15,278 nt of DNA from CALXSC01 sp964493475. GTDB taxonomy: Bacteria; Pseudomonadota; Alphaproteobacteria; Rickettsiales; UBA1997. Location: contig CAZBNS010000037.1 in assembly GCA_964493475.1 (NCBI GenBank), positions 1-15,278 of the forward strand. Reading direction: 5' to 3'. Below, in pieces: positions 1 to 7,601 of the stretch; the stretch's first letter is position 1, and each line of letters begins with the position of its first letter. The position numbers and the translations under genes are program-made. The notes beneath the pieces were generated by a model that was not told the origin of the DNA, made no database searches, and saw only the letters and a program-made list of their open reading frames with translations.

Positions 1-197
1 ACTAAATATACTCAAAACTGTATGCAATATTTCAAAACAATATCAAAAATAACAAGATTGCGTTTACACAAAACATATAAGCAAAATATAAATTATATTA
101 TGCTGTAAAATAGTAAACAGACAGCAAAAAGACGTAATTATTTGGTATATTGGCGGTCTGTAGTTAATTACGAGTTAATAAAGCTTTGTATATATGT

Positions 198-209
198 AAA
201 AAAGGAAAA
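198..209 (-). terminator. Oligo-T terminator after the lipoprotein gene
   Basis: On the minus strand the stop codon of the lipoprotein gene is followed directly by TTTTCCTTTTTT, a typical euryarchaeal intrinsic terminator with no hairpin needed. Nearly the same string follows the stop codon of the gene ending at 14512. The rest of 1-197 is AT-rich without a supportable gene; it holds an 8-bp inverted repeat CGTAATTA/TAATTACG at 133-140 and 165-172 of unknown meaning. Confidence 0.6.
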
Positions 210-638
210 TTAGTTAGAATGCTCTGCTCGCATTACAACATAATAATCATTAAAATAAAATTCTCCAGATTGAGAATCTAAAATTAAAAATTGAAATAAA
301 TACGTATTATGCATAACAATAGATTCATTATCCAATATCATTTTAGTTAATGTGCCGGATATCAGGTTACTTTCTCGCGTAAAAGTTCCATATGCATACA
401 ATATATTTTCATCTGTTTCAAGATAGATTAATGCTGTATTATCATCATAAAACCGGATGGTGATAACGTCATCGTCTTCGGTTATTTTGTAAAATGGTTG
501 TAATTCATAATTTGCATCTTGCGGGGTTGTGATACACCCACTGCCAACAATAAAAGCGAACGTTACAACTAATAGTAACGTGCCCAAAAAGATTAATTTG
601 GGGTTTAATTTGGGGTTAAATTTTTGATTTTGTTTCAT
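210..638 (-). CDS. Small archaeal lipoprotein or membrane-anchored protein
   Basis: A 142-residue secreted, membrane-anchored protein of unknown function. The N-terminus is basic with a duplicated NPKL, then a hydrophobic segment at about residues 15-34 ends in V-G-S-G-C (Cys35). This fits a lipobox of the kind common in methanogen lipoproteins, so the mature part would sit outside the cytoplasmic membrane. Residues 40-142 are acidic, rich in Tyr and Asp, and suggest a small beta-rich domain. The ATG at 638 has AGGTGG six bases upstream. The gene begins 14 bases after the stop of the 1424-residue gene, so the two are probably co-transcribed and may act together at the cell surface or in the particle. 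No homologous family is recognised; the lipoprotein assignment rests on the lipobox alone. Confidence 0.75.
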   Translation of the reverse strand: MKQNQKFNPKLNPKLIFLGTLLLVVTFAFIVGSGCITTPQDANYELQPFYKITEDDDVITIRFYDDNTALIYLETDENILYAYGTFTRESNLISGTLTKMILDNESIVMHNTYLFQFLILDSQSGEFYFNDYYVVMRAEHSN

Positions 639-652
639 TTTTTACCACCTTT

Positions 653-3600
653 TTAGAAAAATTGTAATGCTTTTTTATTTACGCCTTTACCTTTTCCTTT
701 TTTTGCTGGTTTCGATTTTACGGCAAGATTGCCTAGTCCTAAATCGAAACTTGGAGAGTGACGAATTTTTTTATAACTCTTGATTGGCTTTTTTATTTGC
801 CTTTTTGTTGATGATGTGCGTTTTCCGTTGTTATTTTCGCTCAAATACGACTCGAAACCCAACTTATACGAATCCGCGCGCTCAATATCATCGCCCCCAA
901 ATAAATTTAGCATTTGGTCAGCAGTCGCTATTTCTTTATGGTTCACTTCGTAAAAGGTGAATAAACCTGCTGATTTGCTTCTATTACGCTTTTTTGGATC
1001 GTCGTCACGGTCGTATCTAGGTTTAGGTTCCGGTTTCGTGGGCGGGTAGGGTGATGGATAACCCATACTACCAAATGGACTGCCAACTAAATAAGGACTA
1101 CTGTAGGGCGATGTGCTTATATAAGGACTTGCAGACCCATAGGGACTGCCGCCAACAGGACTACTGCCCATATATGGACTATTACTATTTGGGCTGACAG
1201 GCACATTGTATGGAGAGCCATTTTTGTTAAACGGAGCCATATATGGAGAGGGAGATTTAGTTTTGTTGTCGTTAAATGGAGAGCCTTTTGGAGTAGAACC
1301 TAAGGGCACAAATGACAATTTCGGTGAACTAGTCTTATATGTAACATTTGATGGGCTTTTCGTTGGTTTCTGGGTGATATAGGTATCAAACGATTTAATT
1401 AAAGGTTGTTCGCTGGGTATCGTTCGTTCAGGGCTTGCCTTTGTGCCTGTGCTCGGTCTGCTATTATCAAAAATACCGTCTATTCTGCTAAAATCGCTTA
1501 TAGAGGGTTCTTTTTTCGTAAATGCAGTTTTGTATTGACTGCTTTTAACTTTCGGTGTCGAACTTAGCGGTTTGCCTTTACTCGTTGTTGCGCCGATTAA
1601 ACCAGCACCTAAACCGAAATCGGCTGTAGATGCGGCTATTTCGCGTGCATTATCGCCCACAGATGACCGTTTAACAGTCTGGTCGATGTTTAATACATTT
1701 TGTAATACATCGTTCGACATAGAGCCTTTTATTGGAGCGTTAGGGCGAGTTTGAATCTTTGCGCGAGTCTCAGAGCTGACCATATCATGTTTTACCAACT
1801 CATCCATAAAATCAGCATTAAAAATCTCATTAGATTTATCTTTTATACCATACCGAATATGTGTCTTTAAGTATGGGTCGGTTTCAATCGATTTTTTGGC
1901 AGTCTCGAATTTACGTTTAACTAAATATTTCGATACGGGGTTCATTTTAGCGGCAGGCAGAATATCATTAAGCACGTTGTAGACTTCACCATACATCGAA
2001 AGTGCATCTTTACCCCTATGTGCGTTATTTGCCTCAAACGCGGTATGTAGTCTTTGGCTAAACTCGCTCGCTCCCTGGGCACGTGATTTAACCGTTTTAA
2101 TATCCACCGTTTGCCATTTTTCCTTTTTGGTTGGCGAGTCGCCTGCTTTGTCACGACTCCAAACCACTTTTTTCATTTGAGTTATTTTTTGTCCGGTTGC
2201 GTCCTCAACAATTCTAAATTTAACACCATCCGGATTCTTATATTCTTTTACGATTTTTCGAATTGCAGACACACGAGGGGCAACATTACTTAACGTGCCT
2301 ATAGTGTTCAAAACTGGAAACAGACCACCGGGTTGTATTTCTCTAGTTTGTTTTTCTTTTAATCCTGTTTTGGGGTTCACATAATCGTATATTTCGCCGG
2401 TTTTATATGAATCTTTATCAATATTTGTTTTATAATTGATAGTTTTAGGGTTTTTGAATGATTTACCATCTAGGACGGTTGCCGACCGGCTGTTGTACAT
2501 AGCGTTACCCGTCCGGCTCATCGCCGCCCATAACGGTTCATTGGCTATGCCCAAATCGCCAGATTTAGCTTTAAATACGTTATAATCACCCGGTTTTAAC
2601 GCATAATCGAACGTATATACGGGAGTTTTCCAGTCTGCGTTTTCGGCGTCGTTTAAATCGTCGATATCGGCATCTTTTCCGCGTTTATTGTCAGCAATTT
2701 CAAAGATTTTATCTTTTTCGGTATGGAAATCGAAGGCGTGTACTTCGTTTTGATCATCTGGCGATTTGACCACGACTCCGGCACCATCTGATTTCGCGTT
2801 AAACCCTCTATCTTCGCTGTTTAAAATGCTAATAGTTTTGTCGCGTATATACTCCGCCCTTTCGCCCGGCACAAACATATCCGCATCTTCTGTTGTACGG
2901 TAGGATGGTTTATTTTTGCTATAACTATCAAAACTAAACGATCCGTATGTATGCGCTCCTTCTTCGCTAAAGAGATTCGTTAGTTCACTTTTTTGCGAAT
3001 CGCTCAATCTTTCACCCAAAATAGAAGCTCGACGCAAATCAATGTCAGGGGTTCCAGTTTTTATTTTTTTGCTGGCATCGGCTACTGTTTGCACGTCTTT
3101 ATAGGTTTTAACTGCATGTTTTGCGGAGTTTGGATCTAAAACCTGTGAGACGGTAGCATACAACTTTTCTTTATTGGCAGTATCGATAAGACTGTCACTA
3201 ATTCCTCTAAATGTAGCGGTTTTTCCAACTTTCAGGCCAGAACTAAGACCTTTTACCACACCAGCACCACCAACGAAACTAGAAAATATATCAAGTGTGG
3301 CTTCTTTCGGGTTTTCGCGCCCATATTGCTCTAATCCGGTGATTGCGACCAATCCGGCGGATTTTCCGTAATCAACTAATGCATCTTGGGGTAAAGTGTC
3401 GCTTGCAGTTTTAATGTGTTGCGCGGTCTCTAATGCCGCGGTAGGCAGACCGATAATACTGCCGGCCATGCCAAGAGCCCAAGAGGCTCCCTCACTGCCT
3501 GTTATAGGGTCATTTTTGACGCTTCCGCCAGTAGCGGCAGAAACAATAGCATTTGCCCCCATATTACCCAAGGTATAAGGCACTAACATAGGATTACCTA

Positions 3601-4927
3601 TTGTTGTGATAAAATCTAACGGTTGTGAGATATTTGGGTCATTTTTAACCTTATCGGATAAAATTTGCGCAGTTTCGCCAATTGCTTTTAAATTGCCAAA
3701 TAGGTTACTCGTTATAGGGTTTTGGTCATACCAATAGCCTCCATCTGTCGCTATTTGCGTATCTATGATGCTTTTTTTATCAAAAAACCCTTCTAATTGT
3801 GTGGCATTCGGGCGTATAAGTTGGTCGTCGGGTAGTTGTCCCAAAAACTGTTCGGCTTTTTCGGCTGAGCTGACAGACGGCACACCTACAACAGTTTTAA
3901 CATCACTTTTTGTCAAAAAAAATCCTGATGGATCGTGTGTTGATGCTAATACAGGGCTATTTCCGACATATTCATTAAAAATACTCTCGTGTGTGTCTGT
4001 TAACTCCGCTGTGTCTAAATTGCGACTAGTTCCGACGATCGTAAAACCGGATAAACCGCTTTTACTCGCTGATGGGGTGTCTGTCCAGCTCGCTTTATTT
4101 CCAGCTGGCGAATTGCCTTTAATTCCGCCTGTGTTGTAATACAATGTAGTTTTATCGCCCGATACAATAGCGGCAAATGGATAGGCGTTCTCGCCCAAAT
4201 AGCCGCCTCGTTGGTCGAAACCATTAAAATTAACGCTTTTATCACCAAAATCTAAATCGGCGTTTAGGGCGCGTTCGGCTTCGTCTCGCGATGTAAACCC
4301 ATTTACAACACGAGGTGTGTTAAAAATCGAATTACTATTTTTACTAACTGCAAAATCGGTCACATTTTGTTGGTTATTTACGGGTTTAATCGTGTTTTTT
4401 TGCGTTGTAAAGGGGTTGTTAACTGCCGCTATTGGTTGAGGCTGATTGCTAGCCGCCAACTGTCGGCTTATTACATCAGCCATATTGGCGGGTTGTTGAG
4501 CGTCGTTGATTGGTTTGGCATAACTGCCAGTCGCCGGCGGCGGAATATAGTCGCTACTGTCCGCATACTCATCCGCGGGTCGTACGGTACCGGCGTGCCG
4601 AACGGATCGAGGTCGATCGTCCGCATACTCATCCGCGGGTCGTACGGTACCGGCGTGCCGAACGGATCGAAGTCGATCGTCCGCATACTCATCCGCGGGT
4701 CGTACTGTGCCGCCAGGCACAGGCACAGGCACTGTTTCTAATGTCTGATCTTCTGATTCGGCATTTGCCATTTGTTGGGCGATGACCTCGGCCATATTGG
4801 CAGGAGGGGCAGGCGGGGGCTGGCTCTGGTTGCTGGCTTTTTCAGCCAGATAGGCTTCATATGCCACAGGACTTATACCAACAATATTACTACCATCAGA
4901 GCCAACATATTGCCCGTTATTACTCAT
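653..4927 (-). CDS. Giant multidomain repeat protein with candidate nucleotidyltransferase core and basic tail
   Basis: A 1424-residue protein, the largest in the window, not recognised as a known family. In order: a helical PANMA motif (about 42-57); 20-residue GTVRPADEYAD repeats (about 73-123), encoded by GC-rich 60-bp DNA repeats; a second PANMA motif (146-161); a long region with several hydrophobic Gly/Ala stretches (about 445-465, 478-501, 546-566) that could insert in or cross a membrane; a candidate nucleotidyltransferase core with G662-S663, D681-x-D683 and D733; a charged region; an SPY/SPF-rich low-complexity stretch (about 1213-1293); and a Lys/Arg-rich tail (about 1363-1424). 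The ATG at 4927 is chosen because GGTGA lies 5 bases upstream; an in-frame TTG at 4939 lacks a ribosome site. The size, modularity and low-complexity linkers suggest a virion or injected protein, or a toxin-like effector. This is inference; no capsid or tail homology is claimed. Confidence 0.85.
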   Translation of the reverse strand: MSNNGQYVGSDGSNIVGISPVAYEAYLAEKASNQSQPPPAPPANMAEVIAQQMANAESEDQTLETVPVPVPGGTVRPADEYADDRLRSVRHAGTVRPADEYADDRPRSVRHAGTVRPADEYADSSDYIPPPATGSYAKPINDAQQPANMADVISRQLAASNQPQPIAAVNNPFTTQKNTIKPVNNQQNVTDFAVSKNSNSIFNTPRVVNGFTSRDEAERALNADLDFGDKSVNFNGFDQRGGYLGENAYPFAAIVSGDKTTLYYNTGGIKGNSPAGNKASWTDTPSASKSGLSGFTIVGTSRNLDTAELTDTHESIFNEYVGNSPVLASTHDPSGFFLTKSDVKTVVGVPSVSSAEKAEQFLGQLPDDQLIRPNATQLEGFFDKKSIIDTQIATDGGYWYDQNPITSNLFGNLKAIGETAQILSDKVKNDPNISQPLDFITTIGNPMLVPYTLGNMGANAIVSAATGGSVKNDPITGSEGASWALGMAGSIIGLPTAALETAQHIKTASDTLPQDALVDYGKSAGLVAITGLEQYGRENPKEATLDIFSSFVGGAGVVKGLSSGLKVGKTATFRGISDSLIDTANKEKLYATVSQVLDPNSAKHAVKTYKDVQTVADASKKIKTGTPDIDLRRASILGERLSDSQKSELTNLFSEEGAHTYGSFSFDSYSKNKPSYRTTEDADMFVPGERAEYIRDKTISILNSEDRGFNAKSDGAGVVVKSPDDQNEVHAFDFHTEKDKIFEIADNKRGKDADIDDLNDAENADWKTPVYTFDYALKPGDYNVFKAKSGDLGIANEPLWAAMSRTGNAMYNSRSATVLDGKSFKNPKTINYKTNIDKDSYKTGEIYDYVNPKTGLKEKQTREIQPGGLFPVLNTIGTLSNVAPRVSAIRKIVKEYKNPDGVKFRIVEDATGQKITQMKKVVWSRDKAGDSPTKKEKWQTVDIKTVKSRAQGASEFSQRLHTAFEANNAHRGKDALSMYGEVYNVLNDILPAAKMNPVSKYLVKRKFETAKKSIETDPYLKTHIRYGIKDKSNEIFNADFMDELVKHDMVSSETRAKIQTRPNAPIKGSMSNDVLQNVLNIDQTVKRSSVGDNAREIAASTADFGLGAGLIGATTSKGKPLSSTPKVKSSQYKTAFTKKEPSISDFSRIDGIFDNSRPSTGTKASPERTIPSEQPLIKSFDTYITQKPTKSPSNVTYKTSSPKLSFVPLGSTPKGSPFNDNKTKSPSPYMAPFNKNGSPYNVPVSPNSNSPYMGSSPVGGSPYGSASPYISTSPYSSPYLVGSPFGSMGYPSPYPPTKPEPKPRYDRDDDPKKRNRSKSAGLFTFYEVNHKEIATADQMLNLFGGDDIERADSYKLGFESYLSENNNGKRTSSTKRQIKKPIKSYKKIRHSPSFDLGLGNLAVKSKPAKKGKGKGVNKKALQFF
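4561..4705. repeat. GC-rich 60-bp tandem repeat, 2.4 copies
   Basis: Units lie at 4561-4620 and 4621-4680 and differ at one base; a third, truncated unit covers 4681-4705. The unit is far more GC-rich than its surroundings and encodes a 20-residue repeat in the giant protein. Because 60 is divisible by 3, the copy number can change without a frameshift. Confidence 0.95.
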
Positions 4928-5014
4928 ATTTTTCACCAATTATACAATTTCTTGCATTAATTTTTGTGTTTAATTTGTACATTTTACAAAATCACAATTA
5001 ATTATGAACACTCT

Positions 5015-5024
5015 GTATATTTAA
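5015..5024 (-). promoter_or_regulatory. TATA box for the giant-protein operon
   Basis: The minus strand reads TTAAATATAC, matching the archaeal TATA consensus. Its centre is about 92 bases before the ATG at 4927, which predicts a leader of roughly 66 bases. The same TTAAATATA core occurs before the genes starting at 6232 and 8001/8061. Confidence 0.5.
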
Positions 5025-5089
5025 GTGTAATTGAGGATAAAAAAAGTATCGAATTTCATTAAATAACGATAAATAATGATATTAATTTT

Positions 5090-5095
5090 AAAAAA
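5090..5095 (-). terminator. Oligo-T terminator of the module-protein operon
   Basis: Three bases after the stop codon at 5099-5101 the minus strand has TTTTTT followed by further AT-rich sequence. It is a plausible archaeal terminator but short. Confidence 0.4.
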
Positions 5096-5098
5096 TGC

Positions 5099-5896
5099 TT
5101 ATTGTTTTATGTAGATTCGCCTTTCATATTTTGCGTTGGGGTGTTTCAAGCAAATTTGAAATGGTTTTTCGTCCTTTATCGTTATTGCAACTTTTTTATT
5201 TTCCTGCATTATTTTGGACATATCTTGAATCTTTTTCAATAATCCATCAGCTTTTTTTAATATTATGTTGTTTTCATCGAATTTTTTAGTCGTATCAATT
5301 CGACATATTTTGTGCTGACTGCCATCGATATATCCCAAAACATGCAGAGTTACAATATATTTTTCAAAGGTGAACCCATCGGCTAACAAACCTCTCCTTT
5401 TGCGTTCGCCATAACCGCTTTGTAAAATTATAAGTGTCTTTTTAGGGTAATAACGAATTAACGAATTTAATTTTGATGTTATTGCGTGCTGTTTTGTATG
5501 CAATTTATATTCTGGCTTCTTCTTTAAATTTTCCGATTTGATGATAACATAAGGGTTGTTATTTAGTTTTATCTTTACTTTATGCATTTGAGTTTTTTTA
5601 ATTATTTTCGACATGTCCTCTAACTTTTTTTGATAATTATTAGCTTTTTTCAAATAAATGTTGGTTTCGCTAAATGGTTTTTTTGTATCGTATCTAACTA
5701 TGCTGTATTTATGCGGTTCATAGCTTAATTCATGCAGTTTTGCCACAAATTGTAAAAAACTAAAATCGTTTTCGATTATGCGTTTATGCTTCAAATGAGC
5801 AAAATAAATGTCTTTTATATGAATTAAATCATCTTTTTTGTATAGATTTAGCAGATGAGGATAACTTTTGATAATATAACGGATATCATTCTCCAT
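5099..5896 (-). CDS. Duplicated-module protein, putative DNA-binding (AP2/HNH-associated-like motif)
   Basis: 265 residues made of two homologous halves of about 130 residues. The clearest match is residues 45-101 with 175-231: F-x-F ... L-H-x-L-x-Y ... I-V/C-R-Y/I-D-T ... N-I-x-L-K-K-A ... D-M-S-K-I. The similarity continues after it (KVKI ... KQ at 106-136 against KVAI ... KQ at 235-265). The R-I-D ... K-F-x-x-x-N-I pattern resembles the R-I-D-N ... Y-x-P-x-N-C-R-W element that follows the DNA-binding part of many phage AP2/HNH proteins, but no HNH catalytic residues are visible. The protein is very basic, which fits nucleic-acid binding. The ATG directly follows the upstream gene's stop (TAAATG), and AGAGGTGG inside that gene serves as ribosome site, so translation is probably coupled. 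The function is not known. Confidence 0.85.
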   Translation of the reverse strand: MENDIRYIIKSYPHLLNLYKKDDLIHIKDIYFAHLKHKRIIENDFSFLQFVAKLHELSYEPHKYSIVRYDTKKPFSETNIYLKKANNYQKKLEDMSKIIKKTQMHKVKIKLNNNPYVIIKSENLKKKPEYKLHTKQHAITSKLNSLIRYYPKKTLIILQSGYGERKRRGLLADGFTFEKYIVTLHVLGYIDGSQHKICRIDTTKKFDENNIILKKADGLLKKIQDMSKIMQENKKVAITIKDEKPFQICLKHPNAKYERRIYIKQ

Positions 5897-6232
5897 TTAA
5901 ACCACCTCTTTCATTTTTATTATTACTCGTTTAGGCTTCTGATATGAGCAATTGCGATAGAAAGCGTCTATATTTTTCATCTTATTATGGGCTGAATCAT
6001 CGTATACTTTAATATTATCTGGTGACCATGGTAATTTTTTATCAATTCGGATGATTCGCATTCCTGACACAAAGCCTAACTTGTGTAGGCATCGTGCGTA
6101 CTGCGGATAAGACATTGTACACCCTACGCGTTTGCGCAAATAATATGTCGTTTTGATTATATCGAGGGTCTCTTTATTATATAATCTTAATAAATCGGGC
6201 GTGATTTGTGGACTTTCTTTTCTTTTATTCAT
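5897..6232 (-). CDS. Single-module paralogue of the downstream 265-residue protein
   Basis: 111 residues carrying one copy of the module found twice in the next gene. LLRLYNKETLDIIK (14-27) aligns with LLNLYKKDDLIHIK of the neighbour, followed by Y-x-x-Y-x-x-x-L-H-K-L-G-F, I-R-I-D (61-64), P-W-S-P-D-N-I (68-74) and a basic end (KPKRVIIKMK). The gene is therefore a tandem paralogue, and the two-module gene probably arose by fusion of duplicated copies. A TATA-like TTAAATATA at 6259-6267 sits about 31 bases before the ATG and there is no ribosome site, so the transcript may be nearly leaderless. A DNA-binding role is inferred from basic charge and the AP2/HNH-like R-I-D ... N motif; no catalytic residues are seen. 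Confidence 0.8.
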   Translation of the reverse strand: MNKRKESPQITPDLLRLYNKETLDIIKTTYYLRKRVGCTMSYPQYARCLHKLGFVSGMRIIRIDKKLPWSPDNIKVYDDSAHNKMKNIDAFYRNCSYQKPKRVIIKMKEVV

Positions 6233-6258
6233 TTTGATAATAATAAATTAATTTTCCA

Positions 6259-6267
6259 TATATTTAA
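6259..6267 (-). promoter_or_regulatory. TATA box for the module-protein operon
   Basis: The minus strand reads GCTTAAATATATGG. The predicted transcription start, about 26 bases downstream near 6237, lies only about 5 bases before the ATG at 6232, consistent with a leaderless or near-leaderless mRNA. Confidence 0.5.
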
Positions 6268-6309
6268 GCGTTATTCATGATTTTTTAATACGAAAATTGA
6301 TGTTTATTT

Positions 6310-6328
6310 CAAAAAAGAATGTTAAAAA
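6310..6328 (-). terminator. Double oligo-T terminator of the ATPase operon
   Basis: The minus strand has TTTTTAACATTCTTTTTTG just after the stop codon. The 12-bp core CAAAAAAGAATG (plus strand) is also present at 9077-9088 behind the replication operon. Confidence 0.55.
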
Positions 6329-6333
6329 TGAAG

Positions 6334-6597
6334 TTATTTAATGGAATTGAGATTAGTTTTATTAGCCGGAATCATAGCAAGTAATTCGGCTTTTAATTTT
6401 GGTTGACACTCAATTACAGGAAAATAACTTTTTAATACCTCAATTGAATTAACACATAATTTCATTTCTTTTAGTCGCTGCTGTTCGTCCTCAACCTTGA
6501 CCAAAAAATACATAATTAACATCTGTGCGTCGATATCAGATATGTCATTTTTAGACATGCTGGCCAACATTTTTTGAATAAGTAATTCTACTTTCAT
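6334..6597 (-). CDS. Small unknown helical protein, last gene of the ATPase operon
   Basis: An 87-residue protein of unknown function, predicted mostly alpha-helical (MKVELLIQKMLASM ..., IDAQMLIMYFLVKVEDEQQRLKEMK) with no recognisable motif. The ATG at 6597 is chosen over the GTG at 6603 because GGAGG sits 7 bases before the ATG but only 1 base before the GTG. The start overlaps the stop of the ATPase gene as ATGA (4 bases), which implies coupled translation and a functional link with that ATPase, perhaps as an accessory subunit. That link is inferred from gene order only. Confidence 0.75.
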   Translation of the reverse strand: MKVELLIQKMLASMSKNDISDIDAQMLIMYFLVKVEDEQQRLKEMKLCVNSIEVLKSYFPVIECQPKLKAELLAMIPANKTNLNSIK

Positions 6598-7601
6598 ATA
6601 CACACCTCCTTTTTTGCTTTATAATAAGCAGTTGTACTAATACCTTTTAATTTTAATGCGTTGCGAAGAGCTATGCCCGATGTAACCATTTCATTTACCT
6701 CATCTATTTTTTTAGATAAATTTGGGTCACATGTTTGCTTTTTAACTTTTATTGCTGTCTTTGGCAGTCCTAACTCTTCTCTTTTTTTGGCAATTGCTTG
6801 ATTTAATGTAGCATCACATTCTAATATTTTTATGCGCGCCTCGGCTTCTCTCAATTTATCATAATCTTTTAACAATTCATTGTTTTTAGTCGCAAATATA
6901 CGATATTGTTTTAGTTTTATGTTGCTAAGTTGTTTTTTAGTTCGGGTTTCGTCTTTTTCGCGTAAATCCAAGGCAGTAAGATGTTTTTGCATAACTTTAT
7001 CCGAAAATTCGTTAAAATAACAACGCATTACAGTACACACATTATATTGTCGAGAATGATTGGATCTAATGATGTGAATTTTAAAAGACATCATACGCCG
7101 GATACTTAAATCGACCAATGCTGCTGATGGGGTTGTTAGTATGACTATATCCCGCTGCGTACGACTGATGGTTAATACATCGTTTACAATTTTGTTAATA
7201 ACAGACATACTATTACGATTATTCACTGTCAGACTTGCATCATCTAAAATGATAACTTGTCTTTTTCGTTTCCCGATAAAACCAATCAGGTTTAGTAAAC
7301 TTTCTTCTTTTATGCTGGCCACATTTTCGATGTTAAAATAATCCGCGCTGTGAGATGTATTACCATAATCAATTATACTTAACTCGTCCGCACAAAGCTT
7401 TGCTAAACTAACAGCCGTAACACTTTTTCCGGATCCACGTTCACCACTCAAAACGCATAAAACATCTTGCGTTGATGTTTGGCTAACTCGTTCAGCAAAA
7501 AATTTTGGCAAACTTTTAAGACTTAATGGTTTGTCAACAATGGGAGCTGCCTTACAAAACGAATCTAATAAGGATAGATATGTATCTTTATTGTTATTCA
7601 T
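6594..7601 (-). CDS. P-loop ATPase with C-terminal helix-turn-helix
   Basis: 335 residues. A P-loop NTPase domain spans about residues 25-200: Walker A G-E-R-G-S-G-K-S (53-60), Walker B V-I-I-L-D-D (116-121), then S-R-T-Q-R-D-I-V-I-L-T-T (145-157) as a sensor-like strand and I-R-R-M (167-170) as possible arginine fingers. This order resembles DNA-pumping ATPases of the A32/HerA-FtsK or Zot kind, whose sensor strand carries T-T/T-Q before an I-R segment. Residues 210-275 are charged and coiled-coil-like. Residues 305-331 (G-I-A-L-R-N-A-L-K-L-K-G-I-S-T-T-A-Y-Y) look like a resolvase-type helix-turn-helix. The ATG at 7601 has GAGGTGA about 9 bases upstream and overlaps the preceding gene by 8 bases. 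A role in DNA packaging or transfer is inferred; AAA+ loaders remain an alternative. Confidence 0.85.
   Translation of the reverse strand: MNNNKDTYLSLLDSFCKAAPIVDKPLSLKSLPKFFAERVSQTSTQDVLCVLSGERGSGKSVTAVSLAKLCADELSIIDYGNTSHSADYFNIENVASIKEESLLNLIGFIGKRKRQVIILDDASLTVNNRNSMSVINKIVNDVLTISRTQRDIVILTTPSAALVDLSIRRMMSFKIHIIRSNHSRQYNVCTVMRCYFNEFSDKVMQKHLTALDLREKDETRTKKQLSNIKLKQYRIFATKNNELLKDYDKLREAEARIKILECDATLNQAIAKKREELGLPKTAIKVKKQTCDPNLSKKIDEVNEMVTSGIALRNALKLKGISTTAYYKAKKEVCI

Noticed and set aside
4561..4705. CRISPR array
   Set aside because: The units are directly adjacent with no spacers and lie within a coding frame.
4367..4785. Open frames on both strands across the 60-bp repeats
   Set aside because: They are open only because the repeat is GC-rich and its length is a multiple of three; they lack ribosome sites and lie inside the giant gene.
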